Source: Bacteroidales bacterium (GTDB taxonomy: Bacteria; Bacteroidota; Bacteroidia; Bacteroidales; Muribaculaceae). From it: a DNA stretch of 57,591 nucleotides. The notes beneath the pieces are model-generated. The model ran no database searches. It was not told the DNA's origin and saw nothing but the letters and a program-made list of their open reading frames with translations. Shown here piece after piece: positions 39,028-47,255 of the stretch; positions within the stretch are counted from its first letter, which is position 1; every line of letters begins with the position of its first letter. The translations under genes were made by a program, and so were the position numbers. The stretch lies in assembly GCA_014800385.1 (NCBI GenBank), contig JAAVGE010000005.1:15943-73533 (forward strand). The letters run 5' to 3'.

Positions 39028-40078
39028 ATTCTCACTTTCACTACTTTTTTTCACACTTATTATAGAGATTCTATCAGCACAACAAAAAGCAGAATCACCT
39101 TATGCTGTGTTCGGTGATAAAACACCTGTTCTTGGAGCCACTGACACAAAACCTGTGTCATCTGAAATAGTCTTAATTGTATTCTCCAATGACACAATCT
39201 TATCTGCTGTCAATGCTGACCAAAATGAACTGATTCTAAGAAATAATAAAGGTGATACACTCTCTGTTTACTCCATTAATCCTGCTGATTACGCAATCTT
39301 TACATCGCCTGACCCTAAGTATGCGGAAATGCCCGGATATTCCCATTATTCCAACTGCTTCGGGAATCCTGTTAATTTAGTGGATCTTAATGGTGAAAGA
39401 CCCAGTGGTCGTTCAAGTGCGCTTATGGCGCAACATGTATACAACGATAAATACAAAAAAAGAAATGAGGATCTACTATATGATGATCATTGGGAACCAT
39501 TAACGATAGATGAATCTTCAGGATTAACCCTAAATGCTGACGGACTATTCTCTACAGGACTACAATCTGAAATTTTTAAACGCACAATTGATGGTAAAAC
39601 TGAATATGCCTATGTTTTTGCAGGAACTAATTCCATTCGTGATGCCGAACAAGACATAGCACAAATTGCAGGTCTTTCCGCACAATATTCCATGGCAATT
39701 AATAATGCTAAAAAATTTGTTGAAAGTGTGAAAGGATGTGAGGTTACATTTGTTGGACACTCGCTCGGTGCTGGAGAAAGTGCAGCCGCAAGTATGGCAA
39801 CCGGGTGTGCAGCAATATGTTTCAATCCTGCTACGGTAAGTCCATTGACTAAGTTATTTAAGAGTTTGGATAGTTCAAATGCAAATATAACAAATTATAT
39901 AACGGTATCACCAAATTCCAAATGGGGAGGTTGTATTGTTAATAAGATTCAGGATGCTTTAAAATTTAGTGCACCCGGAACACGAATAAATATTCCTGTT
40001 TCAACAAAAGATCCTTTAAAAGCGCATGAAATTAGAGTAATCGTAGACTATTTTTTAGATAATAATGTAGAAAATTAA
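39020..40078 (+). CDS. Secreted RHS-core-tail / lipase-class-3 fusion, candidate toxin
   Basis: 352 aa. Signal peptide 1-20 (cleavage after ILSA). Residues about 92-126 (IFTSPDPKYAEMPGYSHYSN, then CFGNPVNLVDLNG) closely follow the C-terminal end of the RHS repeat-associated core, in which the usual pattern is SPDP...Y...YAY..NNPVN..DP.G. Directly after it comes an alpha/beta-hydrolase domain of lipase class 3 type, with TFVGHSLGAGESAA (nucleophile S248), AGTNSIRDAEQDIAQIAG and a late His (H336). In polymorphic toxins the variable effector domain follows the RHS core tail at this same point. The two lipoproteins downstream are candidate immunity proteins. Only the tail of the core remains, so this is either a truncated or a minimal secreted form. 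Confidence 0.75.
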   Translation: MNKFSLSLLFFTLIIEILSAQQKAESPYAVFGDKTPVLGATDTKPVSSEIVLIVFSNDTILSAVNADQNELILRNNKGDTLSVYSINPADYAIFTSPDPKYAEMPGYSHYSNCFGNPVNLVDLNGERPSGRSSALMAQHVYNDKYKKRNEDLLYDDHWEPLTIDESSGLTLNADGLFSTGLQSEIFKRTIDGKTEYAYVFAGTNSIRDAEQDIAQIAGLSAQYSMAINNAKKFVESVKGCEVTFVGHSLGAGESAAASMATGCAAICFNPATVSPLTKLFKSLDSSNANITNYITVSPNSKWGGCIVNKIQDALKFSAPGTRINIPVSTKDPLKAHEIRVIVDYFLDNNVEN

Positions 40079-40110
40079 TATTTAAAAGTTAGAGATAATT
40101 TGAGAATAAA

Positions 40111-40746
40111 ATGCGTAAAATCTATAAATTTATTGTAAGTACTATTATTACATCTTCGCTACTGTTTCAGGGATGTATATATTCCGATATGACACACCTT
40201 TCTGATGATGACTTAGAATGGATGGTTGGATTCTATGATGATGGTTACCGTTACCTTGAATATCGTTCTGATAAAAACAACATTGACACTGTTTTTAACG
40301 GTTACTACAGTATCATGAACAGTAGTTTTCCCATATACGTGTCAGATAATTATTACGAGACCTTTAGTGCACAAGCATCCGTTACGCTTTTTTTTAATAC
40401 TAACCAACAATATCACACTATTTGTTCCCTTTACTTTATGAGAAATATTGAGAATCGTGATACATTGAGTATGAGCATTGTATCAAATCATTATAATGTT
40501 AATATTAATGATGATAAACTTACTTCACCTGAGATTACTATTTCTCTCGGAGATTTTAATACTAAAGGCCACTATTGGGACAATTGTATGATTGCAGATT
40601 TTGATTATATTGAAACGCCCTTTAACAAACATTCTCGGGTGCGATATCTAAAAACTATCGTGATTCAGAAAGGTCATGGACTGGTTTATTACAAATATTT
40701 TGATGGGGAGGAATTCTTTTTTAAACGCATTATAAAGAAAAAATAG
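40111..40746 (+). CDS. Lipoprotein A of a paralogous pair, possible immunity protein
   Basis: 211 aa with lipobox FQGC (SSLLFQGCIYSDMTHLS), so membrane-anchored. No known domain recognised. The mature part is beta-rich, with aromatic and Asn-rich strands, and ends GHGLVYYKYFDGEEFFFKRIIKKK. It is clearly related to the next gene: shared SDMTHLSxDDxEWx, xNNIDTV, RDxL, GDFxxKG, VYYKYxDGEEFFFKRIIK. Located 32 bp after the lipase gene. Membrane-anchored immunity lipoproteins accompany phospholipase-type effectors in other systems, which gives this guess by position; direct evidence is absent. Confidence 0.65.
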   Translation: MRKIYKFIVSTIITSSLLFQGCIYSDMTHLSDDDLEWMVGFYDDGYRYLEYRSDKNNIDTVFNGYYSIMNSSFPIYVSDNYYETFSAQASVTLFFNTNQQYHTICSLYFMRNIENRDTLSMSIVSNHYNVNINDDKLTSPEITISLGDFNTKGHYWDNCMIADFDYIETPFNKHSRVRYLKTIVIQKGHGLVYYKYFDGEEFFFKRIIKKK

Positions 40747-40772
40747 ATGTCATTACAAAAGAATAGTAGATT

Positions 40773-41411
40773 ATGAAACGATTATTATTAAAAAAATCGC
40801 TCGTGATTTTATCCTTTCTATTGCTTCTTATTTCTCAGGGATGCAGAATGTTCTCCGATATGACTCATCTCTCAGGCGATGATATGGAATGGCTCGAAGG
40901 GTTAAGAGATTTCATGAAATTTGAATATATTTCAAATCTGAATAATATTGATACTGTCATGACCACTAACTATCATGTTCACAATGATATTTGTCCTGTC
41001 TATGTGTGTTCAGAAAATTTAGAGACTTACACGGCAGGAGCAGGTATTAATTATTCAATGTTTAACTCTAAAAACGAGCACTCCGGTTTTTCTTTCTATA
41101 TTTATAGACCTATAAACAACCGCGACTCTCTTCATTTTGATATTACTTCAGACCCATTTCGACTAAGAGGTGAAAAAATTGGTTTACAACGCGCGGAACA
41201 GAATATTTATAGGGGGGATTTTATTTTTAAAGGTAAACAATATAATGACTGTGTTATAGTTGAAAACACATACCCTGCTGAATTTATTCCCTTCAAATCC
41301 GGCGTAAAGTATATAGATAAAATCGTTATGCATAAAGGTCTTGGTCTGATTTATTACAGATACGTGGATGGGGAGGAATTCTTTTTTAAACGAATTATAA
41401 AGAGTAAATAG
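40773..41411 (+). CDS. Lipoprotein B of a paralogous pair, possible immunity protein
   Basis: 212 aa, lipobox SQGC (LLLLISQGCRMFSDMTHLS). Same architecture as the gene before it. The 3' ends of the two genes are nearly identical at DNA level over about 45 nt (GGGGAGGAATTCTTTTTTAA onward), while the middle parts have diverged strongly. This points to a tandem duplication with conserved ends, or to ongoing gene conversion. Its TAG stop is directly followed by the ATG of the methyltransferase gene (TAGATG), so the island is translationally joined to the downstream housekeeping gene. Confidence 0.65.
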   Translation: MKRLLLKKSLVILSFLLLLISQGCRMFSDMTHLSGDDMEWLEGLRDFMKFEYISNLNNIDTVMTTNYHVHNDICPVYVCSENLETYTAGAGINYSMFNSKNEHSGFSFYIYRPINNRDSLHFDITSDPFRLRGEKIGLQRAEQNIYRGDFIFKGKQYNDCVIVENTYPAEFIPFKSGVKYIDKIVMHKGLGLIYYRYVDGEEFFFKRIIKSK

Positions 41412-42215
41412 ATGACTATACATAAGATAACTTCACTTGATGACCCGCGGGTGGCCATCTTTGCCACTCTCACGGAGGCTCAGTTACGCAACAGGCTGGA
41501 GCCTGAGAAAGGGATTTTCATTGCCGAAAGTCCGAAGGTGATAAGGGTGGCATTGCAGGCGGGATATGTTCCTGTGGCACTTCTTTGCGAGGAGAAGCAT
41601 ATCTCCGGTGATGCCGCAGATATTATTGAACGTTTGCCGGAGAATGTGGAGGTGTTCACGGGTGACCGTGATCTGCTCGCTTCCCTGACCGGCTACACTC
41701 TGACTCGCGGCGTTCTGTGCGCCATGCGTCGTCCCGCACCTCGGAAGCCGGAGGAGGTGTGCCGCGACGCCCGCCGCATTGTTGTAATCGATTCGGTGGT
41801 CGACACCACTAATATCGGGGCTATCTTCCGCTCGGCCGCCGCACTTGGAATTGATGCAGTTTTGCTCACACGCAGTTCATGCGACCCTCTGAACCGCCGT
41901 TCCATCCGCGTTTCCATGGGGTCGGTGTTCCTGGTACCCTGGACATGGATAGATGATCCTAACGGCGACCTTCATCGCAACGGTTTCCGTACGGCGGCTA
42001 TGGCACTGCGGACTGACTCGGTAAATATCGATGACCCGGCACTGCACAATGAGCCCAAACTGGCCCTTATTATGGGCACTGAGGGTGACGGACTTGCCGA
42101 CAGCGTCATCAGTGACGCGGACTACACGGTTTGTATTCCGATGGCTCATTCCGTTGATTCACTCAATGTGGCGGCAGCGGCTGCCCTAGCATGCTGGGAA
42201 ATCAGTAAAAGGTAA
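41412..42215 (+). CDS. TrmH/SpoU-family RNA 2'-O-methyltransferase
   Basis: 267 aa SPOUT methyltransferase that methylates ribose in rRNA or tRNA with SAM. An N-terminal substrate-binding domain (RNRLEPEKGIFIAESPKVIRVAL) precedes the knotted catalytic domain, which has motif 1 DTTNIGAIFRSAAALGIDAVLLT, motif 2 ALIMGTEGDGLADSVISDADYTV and motif 3 IPMAHSVDSLNVAAAAALACWE. The base composition returns to the higher GC of the chromosome here, marking the right edge of the AT-rich island. RNA target unknown. Start follows the lipoprotein stop without gap. Confidence 0.93.
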   Translation: MTIHKITSLDDPRVAIFATLTEAQLRNRLEPEKGIFIAESPKVIRVALQAGYVPVALLCEEKHISGDAADIIERLPENVEVFTGDRDLLASLTGYTLTRGVLCAMRRPAPRKPEEVCRDARRIVVIDSVVDTTNIGAIFRSAAALGIDAVLLTRSSCDPLNRRSIRVSMGSVFLVPWTWIDDPNGDLHRNGFRTAAMALRTDSVNIDDPALHNEPKLALIMGTEGDGLADSVISDADYTVCIPMAHSVDSLNVAAAAALACWEISKR

Positions 42216-42222
42216 TTTTACC

Positions 42223-42253
42223 TTGACAAAGAGATAATTTTGTTGTATATTTG
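42223..42253 (+). promoter_or_regulatory. Promoter of the S24 repressor gene
   Basis: TTGA (42223-42226), 19-nt spacer, TATATTTG (42246-42253). The ATG at 42258 follows after 4 nt, so the mRNA may be leaderless or nearly so. Confidence 0.6.
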
Positions 42254-42257
42254 CAAC

Positions 42258-42950
42258 ATGAAAGAGAATAACCAGCAAGCAATCATCGGACGTATAAAAT
42301 ATCTGATCAATCTCAGTGGCAAATCGCAGGCTGAGTTTGCCCGTCAGTTATCCATCGATCCATCGAACCTTTCGAAGCATCTGAGCGGCAAACTGGCCGT
42401 TTCCGACTCCCTGATAAACCGTATAGTTGTGGATATGGGAGTCAGCAAGCAGTGGTTGCGTGATGGCGATGATGTGCCGTTCAGCAAAACGGCCGGTGTG
42501 GCTGTCCCTGTGGTGGATATGCCGCAGGAGCAGGAGAGAAAGAGTGATGGTATCCCAGTCTATGATATTGACGTTACGGCAGGATGCACCCCTCTGGAAG
42601 CACAACTTACAACTGACAGGATTGTCGGGTACATGTCGCTTCCCCGTCTGTCGAAGGACACGCTTATCGTTCGTGTCAGCGGCGACAGCATGACCCCTGA
42701 TATAATGGACGGTGGAATGATTGCACTGCGCCCAGTGGTCAATACCGACACCATTTTCTGGGGACAGATCTATGTTGTGGTTACCGAGGATTTCCGTCTG
42801 GTCAAATATGTCAGACGTCACCCCCACTCCACCGATAAGGTTATTCTGCACAGCGCCAACCCCAACTATGACGATATGGAGGTGGACCGCTCCGATATCC
42901 TCGCCATGTTTCGCGTGGAAGCGATTATTAACTGCCGCATCTGCGGATAA
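42258..42950 (+). CDS. XRE-HTH / S24 peptidase-type repressor (CI/LexA-like)
   Basis: 230 aa. N-terminal helix-turn-helix (about 8-65: IIGRIKYLINLSGKSQAEFARQLSIDPSNLSKHLSGKLAV), linker, and C-terminal S24 domain with the catalytic Ser in RVSGDSMTPDIMDGGMIAL and Lys in EDFRLVKYVRRHP. The usual cleavage site (Ala-Gly type) may be DVTAGCTP. Such proteins respond to RecA filaments or stress by self-cleavage. Start taken at ATG 42258; an upstream TTG would lie within the promoter. No prophage is attached, so it is probably a host regulator. Target sites unknown. Confidence 0.9.
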   Translation: MKENNQQAIIGRIKYLINLSGKSQAEFARQLSIDPSNLSKHLSGKLAVSDSLINRIVVDMGVSKQWLRDGDDVPFSKTAGVAVPVVDMPQEQERKSDGIPVYDIDVTAGCTPLEAQLTTDRIVGYMSLPRLSKDTLIVRVSGDSMTPDIMDGGMIALRPVVNTDTIFWGQIYVVVTEDFRLVKYVRRHPHSTDKVILHSANPNYDDMEVDRSDILAMFRVEAIINCRICG

Positions 42951-42961
42951 ACTTTCCAAAT

Positions 42962-43213
42962 ATGAAAACTATAAACTATCAGACATCAGGCACTTGCTCA
43001 CGACAAATAGATATTGAGGTGAACGATGACAACACCGTGGCTTCGGTTAAGTTTCACGGCGGTTGCAACGGAAACACTCAAGGAATCAGCATGCTTGTCA
43101 AAGGGATGAAGGTTGATGATGTTATCAACCGACTGCAAGGGATTACCTGCGGCAATAAATCAACCTCATGCCCCGACCAGTTGGCACAGGCTCTGAGAAA
43201 CACTCTCGTATAA
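42962..43213 (+). CDS. TSCPD domain protein (TIGR03905 family)
   Basis: 83 aa, complete small protein with the TSCPD sequence pattern: YQTSGTCSRQIDIEVNDDNTVASVKFHGGCNGNTQGISMLVKGM ... INRLQGITCGNKSTSCPDQLAQAL. The domain also occurs at the end of class II ribonucleotide reductases, and its conserved cysteines (C12, C34, C63, C70 by my count) could bind metal. Cellular role not established. 11 bp after the S24 regulator and 17 bp before the methyltransferase, same direction, so probably one operon. Confidence 0.9.
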   Translation: MKTINYQTSGTCSRQIDIEVNDDNTVASVKFHGGCNGNTQGISMLVKGMKVDDVINRLQGITCGNKSTSCPDQLAQALRNTLV

Positions 43214-43230
43214 CCACTACTCCTAACTTT

Positions 43231-44628
43231 ATGAAAACGCCACTGAACAAGGATTTCATCACACTGCTGACCTCCACACTGACACCTTTGACCGACCCTC
43301 AACTTCTCATTGAGGCTCTCACCTCAACAGATCCTGTGGTGTCACTACGTGTAAACAAGCGCAAACCGGCGCAGTTGCCGTGGAATAGAGCAGAACCGGT
43401 GGCGTGGTGCGATTCAGGTTTTTATCTGCCGGAGCGTCCGATATTCACTCTTGCTCCGGAACTGCACCAGGGGCGCATCTATGTGCAGGATGCCTCCTCA
43501 ATGTTCATCCAGACCGCCATAAAGGGATTACTGACATCTGACGAACCGCTGACCTATCTTGATGCCTGCGCGGCACCCGGCGGGAAAACCACGGCTGCCA
43601 TTGACACCCTCCCTGATGGATCATTGGTAGTGGCAAACGAATATGACCCCCGCAGAGCCTCTGTATTGCGCGAGAATCTCGTGAAGTGGGGTTATCCCGA
43701 CCTGATAGTCACGCAGGGCGACACAGCCTCTTTCAGAGGCGTAGGAGCGATGTTTGACATTGTTGCTGCCGACGTGCCATGCTCGGGTGAGGGTATGATG
43801 CGCAAAGATGCCGAGGCTGTGGCTCAATGGTCACCTGCGTTGGTACGCGAATGTGTGGAGCGCCAGAAGGAGATTGTAGCCAACCTGTGGGATGCACTCA
43901 AACCGGGCGGATATCTAATCTACTCCACCTGCACTTTCAATATGGATGAAAATGAGGGAATGATAGAGTGGATATGTGACAGTTTTGAGTGTGAATCGGT
44001 CCGGGTGGCGCTTCCTCCGGACTCGGGAATAGTGGTCAGCCGTCCTCGTCCCTCCATCGAGTGTTATCGCTTCATGCCTCACTTGGTGCGCGGTGAAGGG
44101 CTTTTCATGGCTGTTTTGCGTAAAGGTGGCACATCGACTCACGAGGTTATTACCAAAGCCGACAACAAGCGTAAAAAGGATAAAAACAAAGCCTCTGCCA
44201 AGCCAATCAAATCAGTAGAGCAATGCAAAGGATGGATTACCGATGCGGAGCAATATGAACTGATGGTGCATGATGACCTGATTACCGCTTTCCCTAAACG
44301 CTACGTCCCCCGCCTGGAGGTTCTGCGTAAACATTGTCGCGTGATACAGGCAGGGGTTGCTGTTGCAACGGTGAAAGGGAAGGATTTCATTCCCGAACAT
44401 TCGCTTGCCATGTCAACATTGTGTTCCGCGGAGGCTTTTCCGCGTGTTGAACTGACGCTTGAACAGGCGTTGGACTATCTGCGCCGTGATGCCATAACCC
44501 TCCCGGAAAGTAGCCCGCGAGGCTTCGTAGCGGTTACCTACGGCGGCTACCCTCTCGGTTTCGTTAAAAACTTGGGAAACCGTTCAAACAACCTTTATCC
44601 TCAGGGATGGCGTATTCTGATGCGTTAA
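43231..44628 (+). CDS. RsmF/NOL1-type rRNA cytosine-C5 methyltransferase
   Basis: 465 aa, SAM-dependent m5C methyltransferase acting on rRNA. SAM motif I LDACAAPGGKTTAAID, motif IV DVPCSGEGMMRKD with the catalytic-turnover Cys, and motif VI YSTCTFNMDENEGMIEWI with the nucleophile Cys. The C-terminal extension of about 150 residues includes the RsmF-type RNA-binding part (PRGFVAVTYGGYPLGFVKNLGNRSNNLYPQGWRIL). Start chosen at ATG 43231 (MKTPLNKDF), since the longer frame overlaps the TSCPD gene. It converges with the LOG-family gene; no clear terminator in the 20-bp gap. Confidence 0.95.
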   Translation: MKTPLNKDFITLLTSTLTPLTDPQLLIEALTSTDPVVSLRVNKRKPAQLPWNRAEPVAWCDSGFYLPERPIFTLAPELHQGRIYVQDASSMFIQTAIKGLLTSDEPLTYLDACAAPGGKTTAAIDTLPDGSLVVANEYDPRRASVLRENLVKWGYPDLIVTQGDTASFRGVGAMFDIVAADVPCSGEGMMRKDAEAVAQWSPALVRECVERQKEIVANLWDALKPGGYLIYSTCTFNMDENEGMIEWICDSFECESVRVALPPDSGIVVSRPRPSIECYRFMPHLVRGEGLFMAVLRKGGTSTHEVITKADNKRKKDKNKASAKPIKSVEQCKGWITDAEQYELMVHDDLITAFPKRYVPRLEVLRKHCRVIQAGVAVATVKGKDFIPEHSLAMSTLCSAEAFPRVELTLEQALDYLRRDAITLPESSPRGFVAVTYGGYPLGFVKNLGNRSNNLYPQGWRILMR

Positions 44629-44648
44629 CAAACGTTCTATAGAAGTGT

Positions 44649-45185
44649 TCAGATAAGCATTTCCAAAGCCTGACGAGGCGTTTCCGCCACTTTCCACAAC
44701 CCGAGATCGAGGGTTTTCATGAATCCTTTTTCGGCGGCATCATGGAGCATGGTGAGCATAGGGTTGTAGTAGCCGTTGATGTTCAGAATGATGATCTGAC
44801 CGTCGAAAAGACCTAATTTCCGCCAGGTAATAATCTCCATCAGTTCCTCAAAGGTTCCGACCCCTCCGGGTAGTGCTATGACGGCATCGGCCAACTCGGC
44901 CATTTTCTCCTTGCGGCGGTGCATGTCGGAGGTAACAATGAGTTCAGTCAGATCAGGATGTTGCCACTGACGGTCAAACATGAACTGCGGGATTACACCG
45001 ATGGTTTTGCCACCGGCATCTATCGCGCCCTGATTTACTGCACCCATAAGTCCGGTTTTACCTGAACCTGTAACGAGGGTTATGCCACATTGAGCCATCA
45101 GCGAACCCAGTTCGCGGGCTGCTGAAAAATACGCCTCGTCAATACGAGATGACGAGGCGCAATAAACGGTTATAGTTTTTATCAT
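44649..45185 (-). CDS. LOG-family nucleoside 5'-monophosphate phosphoribohydrolase-like protein
   Basis: 178 aa, TIGR00730/LOG Rossmann protein, formerly called lysine decarboxylase-like. It shows the defining PGGVGTFEELMEIITW (PGGxGTxxE) and the early YCASSSRIDEAYFSAARELG, LVTGSGKTGLMGAVNQGAI. The family releases base from nucleoside 5'-monophosphates (cytokinin activation in plants, nucleotide salvage in bacteria). Starts at ATG 45183-45185, 8 bp after the alpha-amylase gene, the upstream gene in the same direction. Substrate here unknown. Confidence 0.93.
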   Translation of the reverse strand: MIKTITVYCASSSRIDEAYFSAARELGSLMAQCGITLVTGSGKTGLMGAVNQGAIDAGGKTIGVIPQFMFDRQWQHPDLTELIVTSDMHRRKEKMAELADAVIALPGGVGTFEELMEIITWRKLGLFDGQIIILNINGYYNPMLTMLHDAAEKGFMKTLDLGLWKVAETPRQALEMLI

Positions 45186-45193
45186 TTCAAGGA

Positions 45194-46615
45194 TTACTTG
45201 TTGATGAATACGAGATATTCGCCTGCTGCCATTTCAGCGGGAATAACTGCTGCTTCATTGGTGAAGAAGTTCACCATTCCGTCAACCTGAGGAGCATCGC
45301 CGGTGAACTGTACTGCCTGGGGAAGAGCACCGAGGTTAGTCAGCACGGTAACGGTTTTGCCGTCAACAGTACGTGAGAAAACATAGATGTCGGGCTCAGA
45401 GGTTGCATAACGAACCATTTCACCACCTTTTTCACCTGCCTGGAGAGCGGGCTGAGTATGTTTGAGGTTGTTGAGTTGCTGATAGAAAGTGAAGTATTCG
45501 TTGCGGGGTTCCCATTCAGGTGCTTTATCCTTTACGAAGAACTCGAAAGCGCGGTTCATACCTGTTTCCTGACCGGTGTAGATAAGGGGCATGCCGGGGA
45601 GGGTGTATGACAGAACGGCGAAGGCTTTGTGGAGGTTACCCAGACGTTCGAATTCAGTACCTTCCCATGAGTTGAGGTCATGGTTAGAGGTCATGTTCAT
45701 CAGATAAGTGTCGCGGGGATATTCCTTAGCCTGGACAGCGAGCAGCGAGTCGATTGCGAGGGCTGTCTTGATGGGGAATTTGGCATCAGCCTTGAAGGTG
45801 TACTGACCTGAAGTAGCGGCTATTTCGCTGAAAAGGTCTTTCATAGGCCAGTTATAACCCATGTTGAATCCATTTTTCTGGAGTTCGGGTTTTGATGCTT
45901 CGGCAAGCATGAATACACCTTCGCCACCTTTAACAGAGTCGAGTTGAGGACGTACGGCATCCCAGAAATCGGTGGGCACTTCCATTGCCACGTCGCAGCG
46001 GAAGCCGTCGATGTTCATATCCTTCACCCAGAACATCATAGCGTCAGCCATAGCGTCGCGTGTGCCCTGCTGAGAGTAGTCGAGTTTATAAACGTCGGTC
46101 CAGTCATACTGACCAACCATGTTGCCAACGGAGTCCTTGACGTAGTATTCGGGGTGTTCTGAAACCCATACGGCATCGCAACCGGTGTGGTTGGGCACCC
46201 AGTCGATGATGACCTTGAAGCCTTGTTTGTGGGCTTCGTCAACGAATGCCTTGAACTCTTCGCGTGTGCCTAAGTCGGGGTTCACATCCTTGTAGTCCTT
46301 GGCAGCATAGTATGAACCGAGTTCACCTTTACGGTTGAGTTCGGAAATGGGGTGTACGGGCATAATCCAAAGGATGTCCACACCTAAATCTTTCAGGCGG
46401 GGCAACTGATTCTGCATGGCGGCGATGTTACCTTCGGGAGTCATCTGTCGCCAGTTGATTTCATAGATTACAGCATTGCGGCTCCAATCGGGCTGAGCAA
46501 GTGATGTGAAAGTTGAGTCGCGTTCCTCAGCGGGAGCCTGCGAAGCGTTGCCTGAGCAACTGAACATCGATGCCATGAGGGTAGCGACGGCTGAAAATGT
46601 AAGGAATTTTTTCAT
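45194..46615 (-). CDS. Lipoprotein alpha-amylase (GH13)
   Basis: 473 aa. Lipobox MFSC (LMASMFSCSGNASQAPAEE) implies surface or periplasmic anchoring. (beta/alpha)8 catalytic domain of the alpha-amylase type: WIMPVHPISE, IDWVPNHTG (first conserved region), FRCDVAMEVP (nucleophile Asp), FMLAEASKPEL (acid/base Glu), NMTSNHDLNSW (transition-state Asp). A C-terminal beta domain follows (SRTVDGKTVTVLTNLGALPQAVQF). Start taken at ATG 46613-46615 (MKKFLTFS), not four codons upstream. It probably degrades starch or glycogen oligosaccharides in the envelope. No sus-type genes flank it. Confidence 0.93.
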   Translation of the reverse strand: MKKFLTFSAVATLMASMFSCSGNASQAPAEERDSTFTSLAQPDWSRNAVIYEINWRQMTPEGNIAAMQNQLPRLKDLGVDILWIMPVHPISELNRKGELGSYYAAKDYKDVNPDLGTREEFKAFVDEAHKQGFKVIIDWVPNHTGCDAVWVSEHPEYYVKDSVGNMVGQYDWTDVYKLDYSQQGTRDAMADAMMFWVKDMNIDGFRCDVAMEVPTDFWDAVRPQLDSVKGGEGVFMLAEASKPELQKNGFNMGYNWPMKDLFSEIAATSGQYTFKADAKFPIKTALAIDSLLAVQAKEYPRDTYLMNMTSNHDLNSWEGTEFERLGNLHKAFAVLSYTLPGMPLIYTGQETGMNRAFEFFVKDKAPEWEPRNEYFTFYQQLNNLKHTQPALQAGEKGGEMVRYATSEPDIYVFSRTVDGKTVTVLTNLGALPQAVQFTGDAPQVDGMVNFFTNEAAVIPAEMAAGEYLVFINK

Positions 46616-46655
46616 GATAATAATCATTTAAATTAATATATGGTTATAAGTAAAT

Positions 46656-47255
46656 TCAGAAAAGCGTGAGTTGAGGGTCAAGGAGAGTGAAACTCATTCT
46701 GTGGTGTGGCGTGGGGCCATGCTGCTCTATTGCCGCACGATGCGCCTTTGTGGGATACCCTTTGTTTCTGTCCCACTGATAGGCGGGAAAATCGTTGTGG
46801 AGGCGCATCATATATTCATCGCGGTGGGTTTTGGCCAGAATCGATGCGGCGGCAATGTTGCCGAAACGTCCGTCACCCTTCACAAATGTCTGCCAGTCAA
46901 TGTCGCGATATGGCTTGAAGCGGTTACCGTCGACAATTATCCCTCCGGGGGTAACGCTCAGACCGTCCAGAGCACGGTGCATTGCGAGAATGGAAGCGTT
47001 CAGGATGTTTATTTCATCAATCTCCGTGTTGCTCACCATAGCCACAGCCCATGCCACAGCCTCTCGCTCGATGATTGCCCGAAGTTCATCCCGCCGTTTC
47101 TCATTCAGTTTCTTTGAATCGTTGAGCCAGGGATGAGAGAAATCATCGGGAAGGATGACTGCCGCAGCGAACACCGGACCGGCCAGACAACCGCGTCCTG
47201 CTTCATCGGTTCCGGCCTCAAGCCGTGAGGGTATGTGACAAGCAGGTAGCATCAT
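46656..47255 (-). CDS. rnhB: Ribonuclease HII
   Basis: 199 aa; cleaves RNA of RNA-DNA hybrids and starts ribonucleotide excision repair. Catalytic start [19 protein letters not shown] (Asp-Glu pair), second Asp in [11 protein letters not shown], and the last acidic position near [13 protein letters not shown]-terminal [29 protein letters not shown] is the family signature. Start ATG 47253-47255 overlaps the Na/Pi transporter stop (47252) by 4 nt, so translation is coupled. Confidence 0.97.
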   Translation of the reverse strand: MMLPACHIPSRLEAGTDEAGRGCLAGPVFAAAVILPDDFSHPWLNDSKKLNEKRRDELRAIIEREAVAWAVAMVSNTEIDEINILNASILAMHRALDGLSVTPGGIIVDGNRFKPYRDIDWQTFVKGDGRFGNIAAASILAKTHRDEYMMRLHNDFPAYQWDRNKGYPTKAHRAAIEQHGPTPHHRMSFTLLDPQLTLF

